This document shows positions 7,998 to 17,158 of a stretch of 58,949 nucleotides of DNA, one piece after another. The notes under the pieces were generated by a model. The model saw only the letters and a list, made by a program, of their open reading frames with translations. It made no database searches and had not been told where the DNA came from. Where the stretch lies: the NCBI GenBank assembly GCA_019423685.1, contig JAHZAY010000014.1:1-58949 (forward strand). The letters run 5' to 3'. The DNA is from Clostridiales bacterium. Lineage in GTDB: Bacteria; Bacillota; Clostridia; Oscillospirales; Ruminococcaceae. Position numbers and translations under genes: made by a program. Within the stretch, counting starts at the first letter, position 1. Each line of letters opens with the position of its first letter.

Positions 7998-8573
7998 ATG
8001 GAAGAACTCAAGCAACGCATATTGAAGGACGGCAGGGTCAAGGATGGAAATGTGCTCAAGGTGGACAGCTTTTTAAATCACCAGATGGATATTCGGCTGC
8101 TCGACGAGATTGGACGGGAATTTCGCCGCCGCTTTGCCGATCAGGAGGTCAACAAGATCCTCACAATCGAGGCGTCCGGCATCGGAATTGCCGTCGCTGC
8201 TGCGCCGCATTTTGGCTATGTGCCGGTGGTATTTGCAAAAAAGAGCAAGTCGAAAAATCTGGACGGCGAACTGTATACCTCAAAGGTAACCTCCTTTACA
8301 CGCGGGACAACCTTTGATGTCCAGGTCTCCAAGAAATATCTGTGCCCGGGAGATCGCGTGCTGATTATCGACGACTTTTTGGCGAAGGGACAGGCGCTGC
8401 TGGGGCTGCTGGACATTGTGGCGCAGTCCGGGGCACAGGCAGTTGGCTGCGGAATTGTCATCGAGAAGGGGTTCCAGGAGGGCGGAAAGATGCTGCGTGA
8501 GCGCGGAGTCCGCTTGGAATCGCTGGCGATCATCGACCGCTTTGAGGATGGCAAACCGGTATTTCGCGACTAG
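7998..8573 (+). CDS. xpt: Xanthine phosphoribosyltransferase
   Basis: The 191-residue cytosolic enzyme joins xanthine and PRPP to make XMP in purine salvage. The type I PRTase signature VLIIDDFLAKGQAL (about 119-132) contains the PRPP-binding DD pair, and KILTIEASGIGIAVAAA at about 46-62 is typical of Xpt. I choose ATG 7998 (MEELKQRI) because AAAAGGAG lies 7 nt upstream; ATG 7974 has no site. In many Firmicutes xpt is controlled by a guanine riboswitch, which I do not find here. The next gene, for a nucleoside phosphorylase, is also in nucleotide salvage but appears separately terminated. Confidence 0.95.
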   Translation: MEELKQRILKDGRVKDGNVLKVDSFLNHQMDIRLLDEIGREFRRRFADQEVNKILTIEASGIGIAVAAAPHFGYVPVVFAKKSKSKNLDGELYTSKVTSFTRGTTFDVQVSKKYLCPGDRVLIIDDFLAKGQALLGLLDIVAQSGAQAVGCGIVIEKGFQEGGKMLRERGVRLESLAIIDRFEDGKPVFRD

Positions 8574-8655
8574 TACATAAAAACAGGCTGTTTTACCTGT
8601 GGGCAGAGGGTGTGCTTTGCATCAGGAAAAACGGCCTGCAATCAAATAGCAATAG

Positions 8656-8683
8656 AAAAACCTTCCAGCGGAAGGTTTTTCTA
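8656..8683 (+). terminator. Terminator of xpt
   Basis: The perfect 11-bp stem AAAAACCTTCC / GGAAGGTTTTT has an AGC loop. Confidence 0.8.
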
Positions 8684-8745
8684 TTATGAGGCGATATTTC
8701 GATCGGTAAGCTTTTTATACCATGTTCCAGAAAGGAAGTGCCTGT

Positions 8746-10086
8746 ATGCGGATGTATGATTTGATTGAAAAGAAGAAGAATGGCCAAGAGCTCACCGGTG
8801 AGCAGATCGATTGGCTGATCGAGGGCTTCACCAATGGAACAATACCCGATTATCAGATGGCAGCCTTTTTGATGGCGGTCTGTTTTCGGGGTATGACAGC
8901 CCGGGAGACGACCGCAATGACCCTTGCAATGGCACATTCCGGGCAGATTGCCGATCTTTCTGCAATTCGGGGTGTCAAAGTAGATAAACACTCAACTGGC
9001 GGTGTAGGAGATAAAACGACCCTCATTGCCGCCCCGATGGCCGCAGCTTGCGGCATTCCCATCGCAAAAATGTCCGGCAGAGGGCTGGGCTTTACCGGCG
9101 GCACGGTGGATAAGTTGGAAGCAATCCCCGGTTATCGCACCGCAATTCCGCAGGAGGAGTTTTTCTCGATTGTCAATGCGGTTGGCATCTCCTTGATCGG
9201 GCAGAGTGGAGAGATGGCGGTAGCGGACAAAAAGATCTATGCCCTGCGGGACGTCACAGCAACGGTGGACAGTTTGCCGCTGATCGCCTCCAGCATCATG
9301 AGCAAAAAGCTTGCAGCTGGCGCAGATGCCATTCTGTTGGACGTCAAGACGGGCAGCGGCGCCTTTATGAAAACAAAGGAGGATGCGCTGGCCCTGGCAA
9401 AGGCGATGGTGGCAATCGGAACAGGAGCGGGCAAGCGCACGGCGGCACTCATCACCGATATGGACCGCCCGCTGGGCGAGACGGCGGGCAACGCGATCGA
9501 GGTCGCGGAGGCGGTGCGCACGCTGCGTGGGTGTGGCCCTCAAGATCTGACCGAACTTTGCATTCATCTGGCAGGCAATATGGCATGGCTGGCAGGTCAA
9601 GGGGAACTTCCAGCTTGTCTTGTCAAGGCAGAAAGGACGCTGTCCGATGGCAGTGCCTACCGGAAGTTTTGCGAGATGGTGGAGCGGCAGGGAGGCGATG
9701 TCTCCTATGTGGAGCATCCGGAAAAGCTGCCTCTTGCGCCGGAATATGCAGTATGTGCACAGCAGAGCGGGTACATTACCTCGATGCAGACCGAGGAAAT
9801 CGGTGCGGTCGTCGGATTACTCGGTGCCGGTCGGGAGCGCAAAGGGGAAGCGGTCGACCCAGCGGCAGGTGCGCGCTTTGTGAAAAAGACGGGAGATTGG
9901 GTAGAGAAGGGGCAGAAACTGGCTTTGCTGTACACCAATCGCACCGACCGGGTAGCGGAAGCGGCGGAGCGGTACACCAACGCCGTGACCATTGGGCCTT
10001 TACCGCCAGCAGAGCGAAAACTGATTTGTGGAAGGGTCACTGCGCAGCAAGGAGGTGAACCAATACTCGAGGAAGCAGACAGGTGA
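8746..10086 (+). CDS. pdp: Pyrimidine-nucleoside phosphorylase
   Basis: The 446-residue protein belongs to the thymidine/pyrimidine-nucleoside phosphorylase family, which cleaves uridine, deoxyuridine and thymidine with phosphate to base and (deoxy)ribose 1-phosphate. Motifs: N-terminal helical domain (MRMYDLIEKKKNG), phosphate loop VDKHSTGGVGDKTTL at about 79-93, the family signature SGRGLGFTGGTVDKLEAI at about 110-127, and SSIMSKKLAAGA with conserved Lys. C-terminal PYNP domain ends near residue 435. RBS AAAGGAAG (8730-8738) supports ATG 8746; ATG 8752 is also possible. Confidence 0.95.
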   Translation: MRMYDLIEKKKNGQELTGEQIDWLIEGFTNGTIPDYQMAAFLMAVCFRGMTARETTAMTLAMAHSGQIADLSAIRGVKVDKHSTGGVGDKTTLIAAPMAAACGIPIAKMSGRGLGFTGGTVDKLEAIPGYRTAIPQEEFFSIVNAVGISLIGQSGEMAVADKKIYALRDVTATVDSLPLIASSIMSKKLAAGADAILLDVKTGSGAFMKTKEDALALAKAMVAIGTGAGKRTAALITDMDRPLGETAGNAIEVAEAVRTLRGCGPQDLTELCIHLAGNMAWLAGQGELPACLVKAERTLSDGSAYRKFCEMVERQGGDVSYVEHPEKLPLAPEYAVCAQQSGYITSMQTEEIGAVVGLLGAGRERKGEAVDPAAGARFVKKTGDWVEKGQKLALLYTNRTDRVAEAAERYTNAVTIGPLPPAERKLICGRVTAQQGGEPILEEADR

Positions 10087-10205
10087 GCCTCAACGGTGCT
10101 TTAACTTGCCGGATAAAGCTAGGGAAATTGCCAAGGACGATCTTGGAAGAAAAGTGTCTTGCCTTGTCAAATTAAAATAGAACGAAAAAGATGCGCTTTT
10201 AACGT

Positions 10206-10242
10206 AAAAAAAGGAGAGGGAAACCATTCCCTCTCCTTTTTT
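10206..10242. terminator. Bidirectional terminator between pdp and the F420-ligase-like gene
   Basis: The 14-bp stem AAAAAAGGAGAGGG / CCCTCTCCTTTTTT has A-runs and T-runs on both sides, so it can end the plus-strand pdp transcript and the minus-strand gene at 10267. Confidence 0.85.
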
Positions 10243-10266
10243 AGTTTGCTTTTTTTGCAGAGATTA

Positions 10267-10974
10267 TTACTGTACTTTGCGGATGATGCCGATTGGGGTC
10301 TGTTCCAGCGATTGACCGAGCGGGTTGTCCTTGAGGATTTTAACCAACAGGTCGCGGTCCATCGAAGAATCGGAGGTGCCCAAAATCTGGCCTTCCAGGT
10401 CGTTGATGTCGGTGATGGCAACCGGAATGCCGCCAAGGCGCTGGGACATCTTCTGAGCTGTCTCGTCCGGTTCTGCTGGGCCCAGTACAACATAGTGGTT
10501 GTATGGGGGCAGGGTGTAGTCGCAGGGACCGTCGATCGAGCGGGCCTTGTAGCCGGCAATTTTATAAAACCAACCGCGTTTGTGGAAGAGTTTGCCCACT
10601 GCGGAGACAGCGGCTGCAAACAGAATCTTTGGGGTACCGCACTCTTGCAGGGCCATCTCCATCGTCTCCGGGATGCCCAGGCCGATGCCGTATGGGGTCT
10701 TGAGGACGAATTTGCAAAGGAAGCGTGCCAGCGGGCGCGGATGGATGTCCTTCATAGGGATCGCACGGCGCTGGGTGCAGGCGACCGCCTTTTCGGTCAT
10801 AAAGACGATGTCTCCTGGCTGGGCGTATGGTTTTGCATATTTTTCAATGACGTCGCAGACGTCGTCCTGATCGGTGATGACGTGGGTGCGGATGGCCAAG
10901 CGCTCGTATTTTACGCCGTCCACCTCGATGATTCGATTCTTACCTTCATTTACAATGTAACTTTCTTCATTCAT
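10267..10974 (-). CDS. Coenzyme F420-0:L-glutamate ligase-like (CofE/FbiB-N fold) protein
   Basis: The 235-residue product shows the CofE-type fold: YERLAIRTHVITDQDD near the N terminus, PGDIVFMTEKAVACTQ (residues about 52-67), the RPLARFLCKFV and GIGLGIPETMEMAL segments, and a C-terminal half with AITDINDLEG. In methanogens and actinobacteria this fold adds glutamate to F420. No other F420 gene is visible here and Clostridia mostly lack F420, so the substrate is probably different. I prefer ATG 10974 (spacing 12 from AAAGGA); GTG 10983 is in frame but too close to the site. Monocistronic. Confidence 0.7.
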   Translation of the reverse strand: MNEESYIVNEGKNRIIEVDGVKYERLAIRTHVITDQDDVCDVIEKYAKPYAQPGDIVFMTEKAVACTQRRAIPMKDIHPRPLARFLCKFVLKTPYGIGLGIPETMEMALQECGTPKILFAAAVSAVGKLFHKRGWFYKIAGYKARSIDGPCDYTLPPYNHYVVLGPAEPDETAQKMSQRLGGIPVAITDINDLEGQILGTSDSSMDRDLLVKILKDNPLGQSLEQTPIGIIRKVQ

Positions 10975-11341
10975 AATTTTCACAGTCCTTTCGACAGGAA
11001 GATCGATTTTGAGATGATACCCTTATTTTACCCCAAAATTTCCCCAAACACAAGGCTGCAGGAGGATTTTCTTTGTCCCAAGGTGCGCAATTTCCCCCTT
11101 TTGGAGAGTCCGCCAAATGAAAGGGGATGGTGAAAAAATTTTTGTGAGAAGTGTTTTTTCCCTTTCTGGATGCAGAAAGCTTTGCTGATGATAACTGGGT
11201 GAACATTTTAAAAATTTTGTTTGACAGATGAAAAAGCATCTTTTATTCGCCGCCCTTGTGGTATATAATGGAGAAGACAGAGCAAGAATTCCGGGACGCT
11301 TTTGGGAGATGGCGTTTCGGGTGGGAAACTGGGGAGGAAAT

Positions 11342-12760
11342 ATGGTCTTTTCAAATCTATTTTTTATCTATCTATTTTTGCCGCTCAATCTGTTGCTCTA
11401 CTATGTGGTCAAAAATAGAACCTGGCAGAATGTGGTTCTGCTGCTTTTTTCGCTGTTTTTTTATACCTGGAGCGAGCCGGTCTGGGTGTTTGTGCTCATG
11501 CTCACCGCTTTTCTGGATTTTTCTTGGGCAAAGTGCATCGAGCGCTGCCGCATGGCGGGCAGGCAGCGAGGGGCAAAGCTCGCGCTGGCAGCTTCGCTGG
11601 TCTTTGATCTGGGCATGCTGGGAGTCTTTAAGTACAGCGGCTTTTTTGTGGAGAATCTCAATGCCCTCACCGGCCTGCAATTGCCGGTGCCGCAGATTGC
11701 CCTGCCGATCGGCATTTCGTTTTACACCTTCCAGACCATCAGCTATGTGCTGGATGTTTATCGCGGACAGGTGCCCGCACAGAAAACCTATTACAAATAT
11801 CTGATGTATCTCTCCAGCTACCATCAGCTAGTAGCGGGACCCATTGTGCGGTACAGCGATGTCGCCGCTGAGATTGACAATCGAAGCGTCTCGCCGCAGG
11901 ATTTCAGCGAGGGAATCACCCGCTTTTGTGTTGGTCTGTGCAAAAAGGTGGTCGTAGCCAACATGGCCGGCCAGCTGGTGGCACAGTATATGGACGGCAA
12001 TTTGGCCACCCTTTCGGTGGCGGGTGCCTGGTTTGGTGCACTGTTGTACACCATTCAGCTGTATTATGACTTCTCGGCCTATTCGGATATGGCCATCGGC
12101 CTTGGCAGAATGTTTGGCTTCCATTACCACATGAACTTTAACTATCCCTACATATCCAAATCGGTCACCGAGTTTTGGCGCCGCTGGCACATCTCGCTGA
12201 GTACCTTTTTCCGCGATTACGTCTATATCCCCCTTGGAGGCAACCGCCGCCACCAGATTTTCAATCTGTGCATCGTGTGGCTGCTGACCGGATTGTGGCA
12301 CGGGGCAAGCTGGAACTTCATTTTATGGGGCGCCTTTTACGGCGTACTGTTGATTGTGGAGAAACTGGGGCTGTTAAAAATTTTGGAAAAGCTGCCCGGT
12401 ATCCTGTGCCATCTGTACCTGTTGCTGATCACGCTAGTGGGGTGGACCCTCTTCTACACCACCGACCTTGGGCGGCTGAAGGGATACTTTGCGGTCATGT
12501 TTGGCCTTTCAGGAAATCCGCTCACCGATGCCCAGCTGTCCATCAACTTTTTAAATCACCTGTTCTGGCTGATTGCGGCGGTGCTCTTCTGTATGCCCAT
12601 TACCCAGTTGGTTAAGAGGCGCGTCGATGCTGTGCAGAACAAGGCGCTGCGTGCAGCAGGGAATGTGGTGACGGCGATGATGAATCTGGGCCTGTTGTTT
12701 GTCTGCACCTCGATGCTGGTGGGCGACAGCTATAACCCGTTTTTGTATTTCCGTTTCTAG
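11342..12760 (+). CDS. MBOAT family O-acyltransferase (AlgI-like)
   Basis: The 472-residue polytopic membrane enzyme belongs to the membrane-bound O-acyltransferases, which carry acetyl groups across the membrane onto cell-surface polymers. Family hallmarks are the LPIGISFYTFQTISY segment, FWRRWHISLSTFFRDYVYIPLGG (core motif, about 287-309) and the catalytic-His region LTGLWHGASWNF. RBS GGGGAGG (11332-11338) fits ATG 11342; a frame open from 11228 includes the promoter region (TATAAT at 11264-11269). It starts a three-gene operon with a DHHW/AlgX-like protein and a lipoprotein. The polymer modified (teichoic acid, capsule or peptidoglycan) is unknown. Confidence 0.92.
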   Translation: MVFSNLFFIYLFLPLNLLLYYVVKNRTWQNVVLLLFSLFFYTWSEPVWVFVLMLTAFLDFSWAKCIERCRMAGRQRGAKLALAASLVFDLGMLGVFKYSGFFVENLNALTGLQLPVPQIALPIGISFYTFQTISYVLDVYRGQVPAQKTYYKYLMYLSSYHQLVAGPIVRYSDVAAEIDNRSVSPQDFSEGITRFCVGLCKKVVVANMAGQLVAQYMDGNLATLSVAGAWFGALLYTIQLYYDFSAYSDMAIGLGRMFGFHYHMNFNYPYISKSVTEFWRRWHISLSTFFRDYVYIPLGGNRRHQIFNLCIVWLLTGLWHGASWNFILWGAFYGVLLIVEKLGLLKILEKLPGILCHLYLLLITLVGWTLFYTTDLGRLKGYFAVMFGLSGNPLTDAQLSINFLNHLFWLIAAVLFCMPITQLVKRRVDAVQNKALRAAGNVVTAMMNLGLLFVCTSMLVGDSYNPFLYFRF

Positions 12761-12778
12761 CAAGGGAGGAAAACCGCT

Positions 12779-14395
12779 ATGTGCCCAAAGAACAATCAAA
12801 ACCGTAAGGACCACTTTTGCTGGGTCAACATCTGTGCAGTGGTACTTGCGCTGTTTGCAGTGGGGGTGCTCGCGCTGCTGCTCCCCAAGCCCACCGTTTC
12901 GGAGGTGGAGAAGCGGGAATTGGCAAAAAAGCCGCAATGGACCCTCTCGAGCTGGTTTTCCGGTGAATTTGCCAAACAGTACGACGCCTACTATGCGGAC
13001 ACCTTCCCAAGCCGCGAGGAGCTGGTGACGGTGGCGGCAAAGATTGAGTCGATGGAGGGAATACACCCCAACGATGTGCGCATCTATCAGTCCAACACCC
13101 AGACCCAGGCGGTACAGGCTTCCGGCACCGTTCAGACCGAACAGCCCGATGGACAGCAATCCGTTCAGACGTTGGGAGAGAGTGGGGAGCAGGATGGCCA
13201 GGAGATCGACTACAGCGCCTACGATGACCCCAACGTTCCCGGCAACGGTCTGACCGACGAGGGTACCAATGGGGAACAGGCTGGCAACCTCTTTTTATAT
13301 AAGAACATGGGCATGCAGATCTTCGGTGCAAGCCAGTCGCTTTCCACCCGGTATGCTCAGACGATCAATTCCTACGCCAAGGACTTGCCTGGGGTCAACG
13401 TCTACAGCTTGATTGCCCCGACTTCGATTGCATTTTATCTCCCCGAAGGCTATGAGAGCATCGCCTCCGACCAGCGGGAGGACATCGACTTTGTCAACTC
13501 GCTTTTCTCCGACGCTGTTACCCCGGTAGATGCCTACAGTGAGCTGGAGAAAAACAAGGACGAATATATCTACTTCCGCACCGACCACCACTGGACGGTG
13601 CGCGGAGCTTATCAGGCATATATTGCCTTTTGCAAGCAGGCGGGCTTGACTCCGGTGTCGCTGGAGCAGATGGAGCACCATCAGATCGACGGTTTCCTGG
13701 GCACCTTCTACAGCCAGACGCACGACGCACAGTTGGGTGCGACGCCGGATTTTGTCGAATATTTTGTTCCGCCGGTAGAGTATGAGGTTTGGCGCTATGA
13801 GTCAGCAAGCCCCTATAAACCGATCGAATCCACCCTCTTTGCAAGCTATGCCACCAGCGGTCCCAATACCTACAGCGTCTTTTTGCACGGCGATTTGCCG
13901 CTGACCCACGTCAAAACCAATAACCACACAGGCCGAAAGATCATGTTGATCAAAGAATCCTTCGGCAACGCATTTGCGCCGTTTTTGGTCAACAACTTTG
14001 ATGAGGTCTATATTGTGGATCAGCGCTACTTTGAGTTGGGTGTCGAGGATTTTATCCGCTCGCACGGCATCACCGACCTGCTGTTTTTAAACAATATTTT
14101 TGCCGTCAATACCGGCGTGCGCATTGACGAATTGGCTTCTATTCAGAATCAGACCTACACCTATACTCCGCCGGTGCAAACCACCAAACCGGCAGAACAG
14201 CAACAAACCCCAGCAGCAACCGAGGAACAAAAAGCGGATCAAACACAGCAGACCCCACAGACGACCACACCGGCACAGCCGGCGCCACAACAGGAACAGG
14301 CCACTACACAGCCGCCTGCACAGCAGGCGCAGCCGGCCCAACAGCAGAAAGAAGAGCCGGAAGATCGGCCGCGCCTGGGACATTACCGCAACTAG
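12779..14395 (+). CDS. DHHW family (AlgX/AlgJ-like) membrane-anchored O-acetylation protein
   Basis: The 538-residue product has an N-terminal membrane anchor at about residues 17-37 (VNICAVVLALFAVGVLAL), then an extracellular SGNH-like domain. The defining RTDHHWTVRGAY motif is at about 264-275, and the LIKESFGNAFAPFL segment (about 385-398) carries the Ser/Asn block expected of this fold. A spacer rich in Gln, Ser and acidic residues (about 103-165) and a C-terminal tail of about 70 residues made mostly of Gln, Thr, Pro and Ala are low-complexity and perhaps cell-wall spanning. It lies 18 nt behind the MBOAT gene, its usual partner: MBOAT exports the acyl group and the DHHW protein transfers it. 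Confidence 0.9.
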   Translation: MCPKNNQNRKDHFCWVNICAVVLALFAVGVLALLLPKPTVSEVEKRELAKKPQWTLSSWFSGEFAKQYDAYYADTFPSREELVTVAAKIESMEGIHPNDVRIYQSNTQTQAVQASGTVQTEQPDGQQSVQTLGESGEQDGQEIDYSAYDDPNVPGNGLTDEGTNGEQAGNLFLYKNMGMQIFGASQSLSTRYAQTINSYAKDLPGVNVYSLIAPTSIAFYLPEGYESIASDQREDIDFVNSLFSDAVTPVDAYSELEKNKDEYIYFRTDHHWTVRGAYQAYIAFCKQAGLTPVSLEQMEHHQIDGFLGTFYSQTHDAQLGATPDFVEYFVPPVEYEVWRYESASPYKPIESTLFASYATSGPNTYSVFLHGDLPLTHVKTNNHTGRKIMLIKESFGNAFAPFLVNNFDEVYIVDQRYFELGVEDFIRSHGITDLLFLNNIFAVNTGVRIDELASIQNQTYTYTPPVQTTKPAEQQQTPAATEEQKADQTQQTPQTTTPAQPAPQQEQATTQPPAQQAQPAQQQKEEPEDRPRLGHYRN

Positions 14396-14429
14396 TTCAA
14401 GCGATATAACCTGCAAAAGGAGGGATTGA

Positions 14430-15452
14430 ATGGGCAAGACCAAAAGAAGGATCGCAGCACTGTTGGTTTTAGCTGCGCTGATGCTGCTTGCCGGATGTGC
14501 AGAGGACAAGAGCCTGCGCAGCGAACCGGAACAGGTGCAGACGCTCTCGATGGTGATTTCCACCACGGCGCCAGAAAGTGTCAAAAAGGCAGCACAGGAG
14601 TTTGCCGACCGCCTTGCCTATTACACCGATGGAGAATTGCAGGTGGTGCTCAGCCAGAGCGCAGAGATCCACAATGTGCTGACAGCGGGGGATACGGCCT
14701 TTGCCTTTGTCGAAAACGAACAGCTGATCGATCAGGTGGAGGAGCTCAAGACGCTGGAACTGCCGTTCTTTTTTAAACATGCCGATTATCAGTTTACTGC
14801 CCTCAACTCCGATCGAACCAAGGCGCGCCTGAATCAGCTGATTGGGGAAGAATACCCGATGCAGGTGCAGTTGGCCACTACCTGTGGCTATGAGGACCTT
14901 GCAGCGGATGGGACGGTGGATCTCACCGATTTTCGCAAGCGCTATCCGCTGGCAGTCTACGAGTCGTTTTTCTCCGATGAGCTGCAACAGGAGATTGGCG
15001 CACAGGAAATCCAGAGCGACCGCCCCCTGCAACAGATGCTCGACAAAAACGCGGAGATTGCAGAGGCGACGCTGGATGAGGTGCTGCGCGCGGTGCAGGC
15101 ACCGGACTATTCGGGCAAGACGGTGGTTTTTGCCAGTGCCCATCGAGTCAAGACGGTTTATCTGTTGGTGCAGGATGGGTTGCTGGACGGCTTGACCGAC
15201 GAGCAGAGTGCGGCAGTGCAGCAGGCTGCGGTGATGGCCTGCGGTTATTGCAGGACCTTGACCGATCAGCAGCGCCAGGAGCAGATCAAAGAGTTGGAAG
15301 CCCTTGGCGTGACGGTGCAGGATATTAACTTGGAGAAATATTTTGCGCTGTTGGGAGACATTTATCAGTACGAGACGGAGGGGATGCTCTACCGCCCCGA
15401 TGACGAGCTCAACAGGTTGGTGCGCTCCGACGGCGCACAGGCGACCTTCTAA
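14430..15452 (+). CDS. Lipoprotein resembling a TRAP transporter solute-binding protein (DctP-like)
   Basis: The 340-residue secreted lipoprotein has a signal peptide followed by lipobox LLAGC (Cys about residue 22). The body resembles DctP-type periplasmic binding proteins: a VKKAAQEFADRLAYYTDGELQV start, a GDTAFAFVENEQ region, and the long late helix DEQSAAVQQAAVMACGYCR. RBS AAAGGAGG sits ahead of ATG 14430. No TRAP membrane subunits are near; instead it is the third gene of the MBOAT-DHHW operon (34 nt spacing), so it may bind or deliver something in surface acylation. Sequence similarity is moderate and the role is inferred. Confidence 0.75.
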   Translation: MGKTKRRIAALLVLAALMLLAGCAEDKSLRSEPEQVQTLSMVISTTAPESVKKAAQEFADRLAYYTDGELQVVLSQSAEIHNVLTAGDTAFAFVENEQLIDQVEELKTLELPFFFKHADYQFTALNSDRTKARLNQLIGEEYPMQVQLATTCGYEDLAADGTVDLTDFRKRYPLAVYESFFSDELQQEIGAQEIQSDRPLQQMLDKNAEIAEATLDEVLRAVQAPDYSGKTVVFASAHRVKTVYLLVQDGLLDGLTDEQSAAVQQAAVMACGYCRTLTDQQRQEQIKELEALGVTVQDINLEKYFALLGDIYQYETEGMLYRPDDELNRLVRSDGAQATF

Positions 15453-15478
15453 GCAAAAAACAGAATAAATGCGAACAA

Positions 15479-15512
15479 ACAAAGGGCCTTCACTGAGAAG
15501 GCCCTTTGCTCA
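15479..15512 (+). terminator. Terminator of the O-acylation operon
   Basis: AAAGGGCCTTC / GAAGGCCCTTT hairpin at about 15481-15508. Confidence 0.8.
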
Positions 15513-15564
15513 TTTTATCGGATGGGTTTGGATTAGGTAAGGTTGCTGGCTTTTTGACTCGATG

Positions 15565-16641
15565 TCACTCTGCTGCTTTCCCCTCCTTTTTGCTTTTGAG
15601 GAAAAACACTGCACCGGTGGCTATGCAGGGCAACAGGATGGCACCGACAACGCCAAATAACCGCAATCCCGCATACAGGCACACCAAACTGACCAGTGGA
15701 GGCAGGCCGATGCTCTTGCCGACTAATTTTGGCTCCAGCAAATTTCTTGCGACGGTGATGACAAGATAGAGGACGATCAGTCCCCAGCCAAGCCCACTTT
15801 CCCCGCCCAGCAGCGACAGCACCGCCCAGGGGATGAGCACCGAGCCGGTGCCGATGACTGGCAGCAGATCGAGCAGGGCGATGACGGCGGCGACGGCGGC
15901 AAACGGCCCCACCCCCAGCAGCCACAGCCCCAGGCACAGCTCGCCGAAGGTGATGAGGAGCAGCAGCAGGTAGGCGCGCACCAGCCGCAGCAGGGTGGTG
16001 GCGGCAAAGTTTTTCAGGCGCGCAAGGCACGGCCGCAGCTTTTGGGGGATGGGGAGCAGGAGCAGCTGCATCACCTTGGGGTAATCCAGCGAGATAAACC
16101 CCGAGCAGAAGATGGTGACCACCACCGTCAAAAACCACAACGGAATCTTGCCGGCGATGTCGGTGCAGGCAGCCAGCAGCGCCGAGGAAGCGGAGGTGGA
16201 GAGCTTGGCGGCAGCGGAAGCAAAGCTCTGCATCCACAGTTGCACCGCGCCGGAAAGGTCGGGCGCAAAGCGGGCCAGCAGCGCCGACAGCCACTCAAAG
16301 AAATCGGCCAGCGCGGGCAGAAAGACCGTCTTGTAAAGCTGGGGCAGCCGGGCGGCGATCGAACAGAACTGCCCCCACAGCAAGGTCAGCAGCAGCCAGA
16401 GCAGCAGTCCCAGCAGTGTATAAAAAAGCGCGGTGACAAAGACGGCGGCGCGGCGGCGCTTTAAGCGCAGCAGGCGGGAAAACAGCAGCGTCACCGGCCG
16501 CAGTACCGCCGCGATCAAAAGTCCCAGCCAGAAGGGTAGGGTGGCCGGCAGCAGGACGCGCAGCGCAAAAAAGCCCCAACCGGCCGCGCACACCGCCGCC
16601 AGGGTGTAGAGGATGAAGGAGCGGATTCGTTGTTGCTGCAC
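15565..16641 (-). CDS. ytvI: AI-2E family transporter, YtvI-type sporulation integral membrane protein
   Basis: The 358-residue protein has about seven to eight membrane segments. It shows AI-2E/PerM family landmarks: the paired N-terminal helices, a central amphipathic domain (about 110-190), and the C-terminal LLPVIGTGSVLIPWAV plus NLLEPKLVGKSIGLPPL motifs. The length and layout match the YtvI subgroup of endospore formers. The start chosen is GTG 16641 with GGAGG 8 nt upstream; the GTG at 16650 overlaps the ribosome binding site. It stands alone, divergent from the T-box/valS transcription unit. Confidence 0.85.
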   Translation of the reverse strand: MQQQRIRSFILYTLAAVCAAGWGFFALRVLLPATLPFWLGLLIAAVLRPVTLLFSRLLRLKRRRAAVFVTALFYTLLGLLLWLLLTLLWGQFCSIAARLPQLYKTVFLPALADFFEWLSALLARFAPDLSGAVQLWMQSFASAAAKLSTSASSALLAACTDIAGKIPLWFLTVVVTIFCSGFISLDYPKVMQLLLLPIPQKLRPCLARLKNFAATTLLRLVRAYLLLLLITFGELCLGLWLLGVGPFAAVAAVIALLDLLPVIGTGSVLIPWAVLSLLGGESGLGWGLIVLYLVITVARNLLEPKLVGKSIGLPPLVSLVCLYAGLRLFGVVGAILLPCIATGAVFFLKSKKEGKAAE

Positions 16642-16723
16642 AAAAAGCACCTCCTTGGACAGATGGCTTTAGTGTTTGCAGACAAAGAATCGTTTATTCG
16701 ACAGGGCAGCGGGGAGAAACAAG

Positions 16724-16752
16724 TTGACAAACGCCCAAAATCATGGTAGATT
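16724..16752 (+). promoter_or_regulatory. Promoter of the T-box/valS transcript
   Basis: Consensus TTGACA (16724-16729), 17-bp spacer, TAGATT (16747-16752). Confidence 0.7.
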
Positions 16753-16784
16753 AAACTTATCCCCAACAAAATTATATGAGCAAA

Positions 16785-17098
16785 TCGATGAGAAGGAAGT
16801 AAAACGGTCAGCGCGCTCACAGAGAGCCGGCGGCAGCTGAAAAGCCGGCAGAAAGCGGAACCGACAAGGTAGCCTTTGAGAGTATGCCGAACGGAAAAGG
16901 ATTCCAATTTGTAAAATGATGTCGATTTTATACAAAATGGAGCTTTTCTCAGTAGATCATAACGGTTGGACCCCGTTACCGGCCCGGCGCGTCAGATAAG
17001 GCGCGTGCTGAGTGGGCGGCGAAAAGGCCGTCAATGAAGGTGGTACCGCAGGAGTTTGAGCCTGTCCTTTGCAAAAAGCAAAGGGCAGGCTTTTTTGA
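16785..17098 (+). promoter_or_regulatory. T-box leader (tRNA-Val responsive) of valS
   Basis: The leader has T-box landmarks in order: the stem I region with an AGAG bulge-like segment and AGCTGAAAAGCC loop, the specifier loop at CCTTTGAGAGTATGCC (valine codon GTA at 16882-16884), and the conserved T-box AAGGTGGTACCGC (17037-17049) that pairs with an uncharged tRNA acceptor end. A strong terminator follows at 17060-17096. Uncharged tRNA-Val would stabilise the antiterminator and raise valS expression. The specifier assignment is by position and by agreement with the gene downstream. Confidence 0.92.
17060..17096 (+). terminator. Conditional terminator of the valS T-box
   Basis: The 13-bp stem GCCTGTCCTTTGC / GCAAAGGGCAGGC (17060-17072 and 17078-17090) has a T6 tail. 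It lies just downstream of the antiterminator TGGTACCGC. Confidence 0.9.
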
Positions 17099-17158
17099 TT
17101 CTTCTCTTTTGGCCTTTCAAACAGGGGAACAAAAATGGAAAAAGGAGGAAACTGTCCT

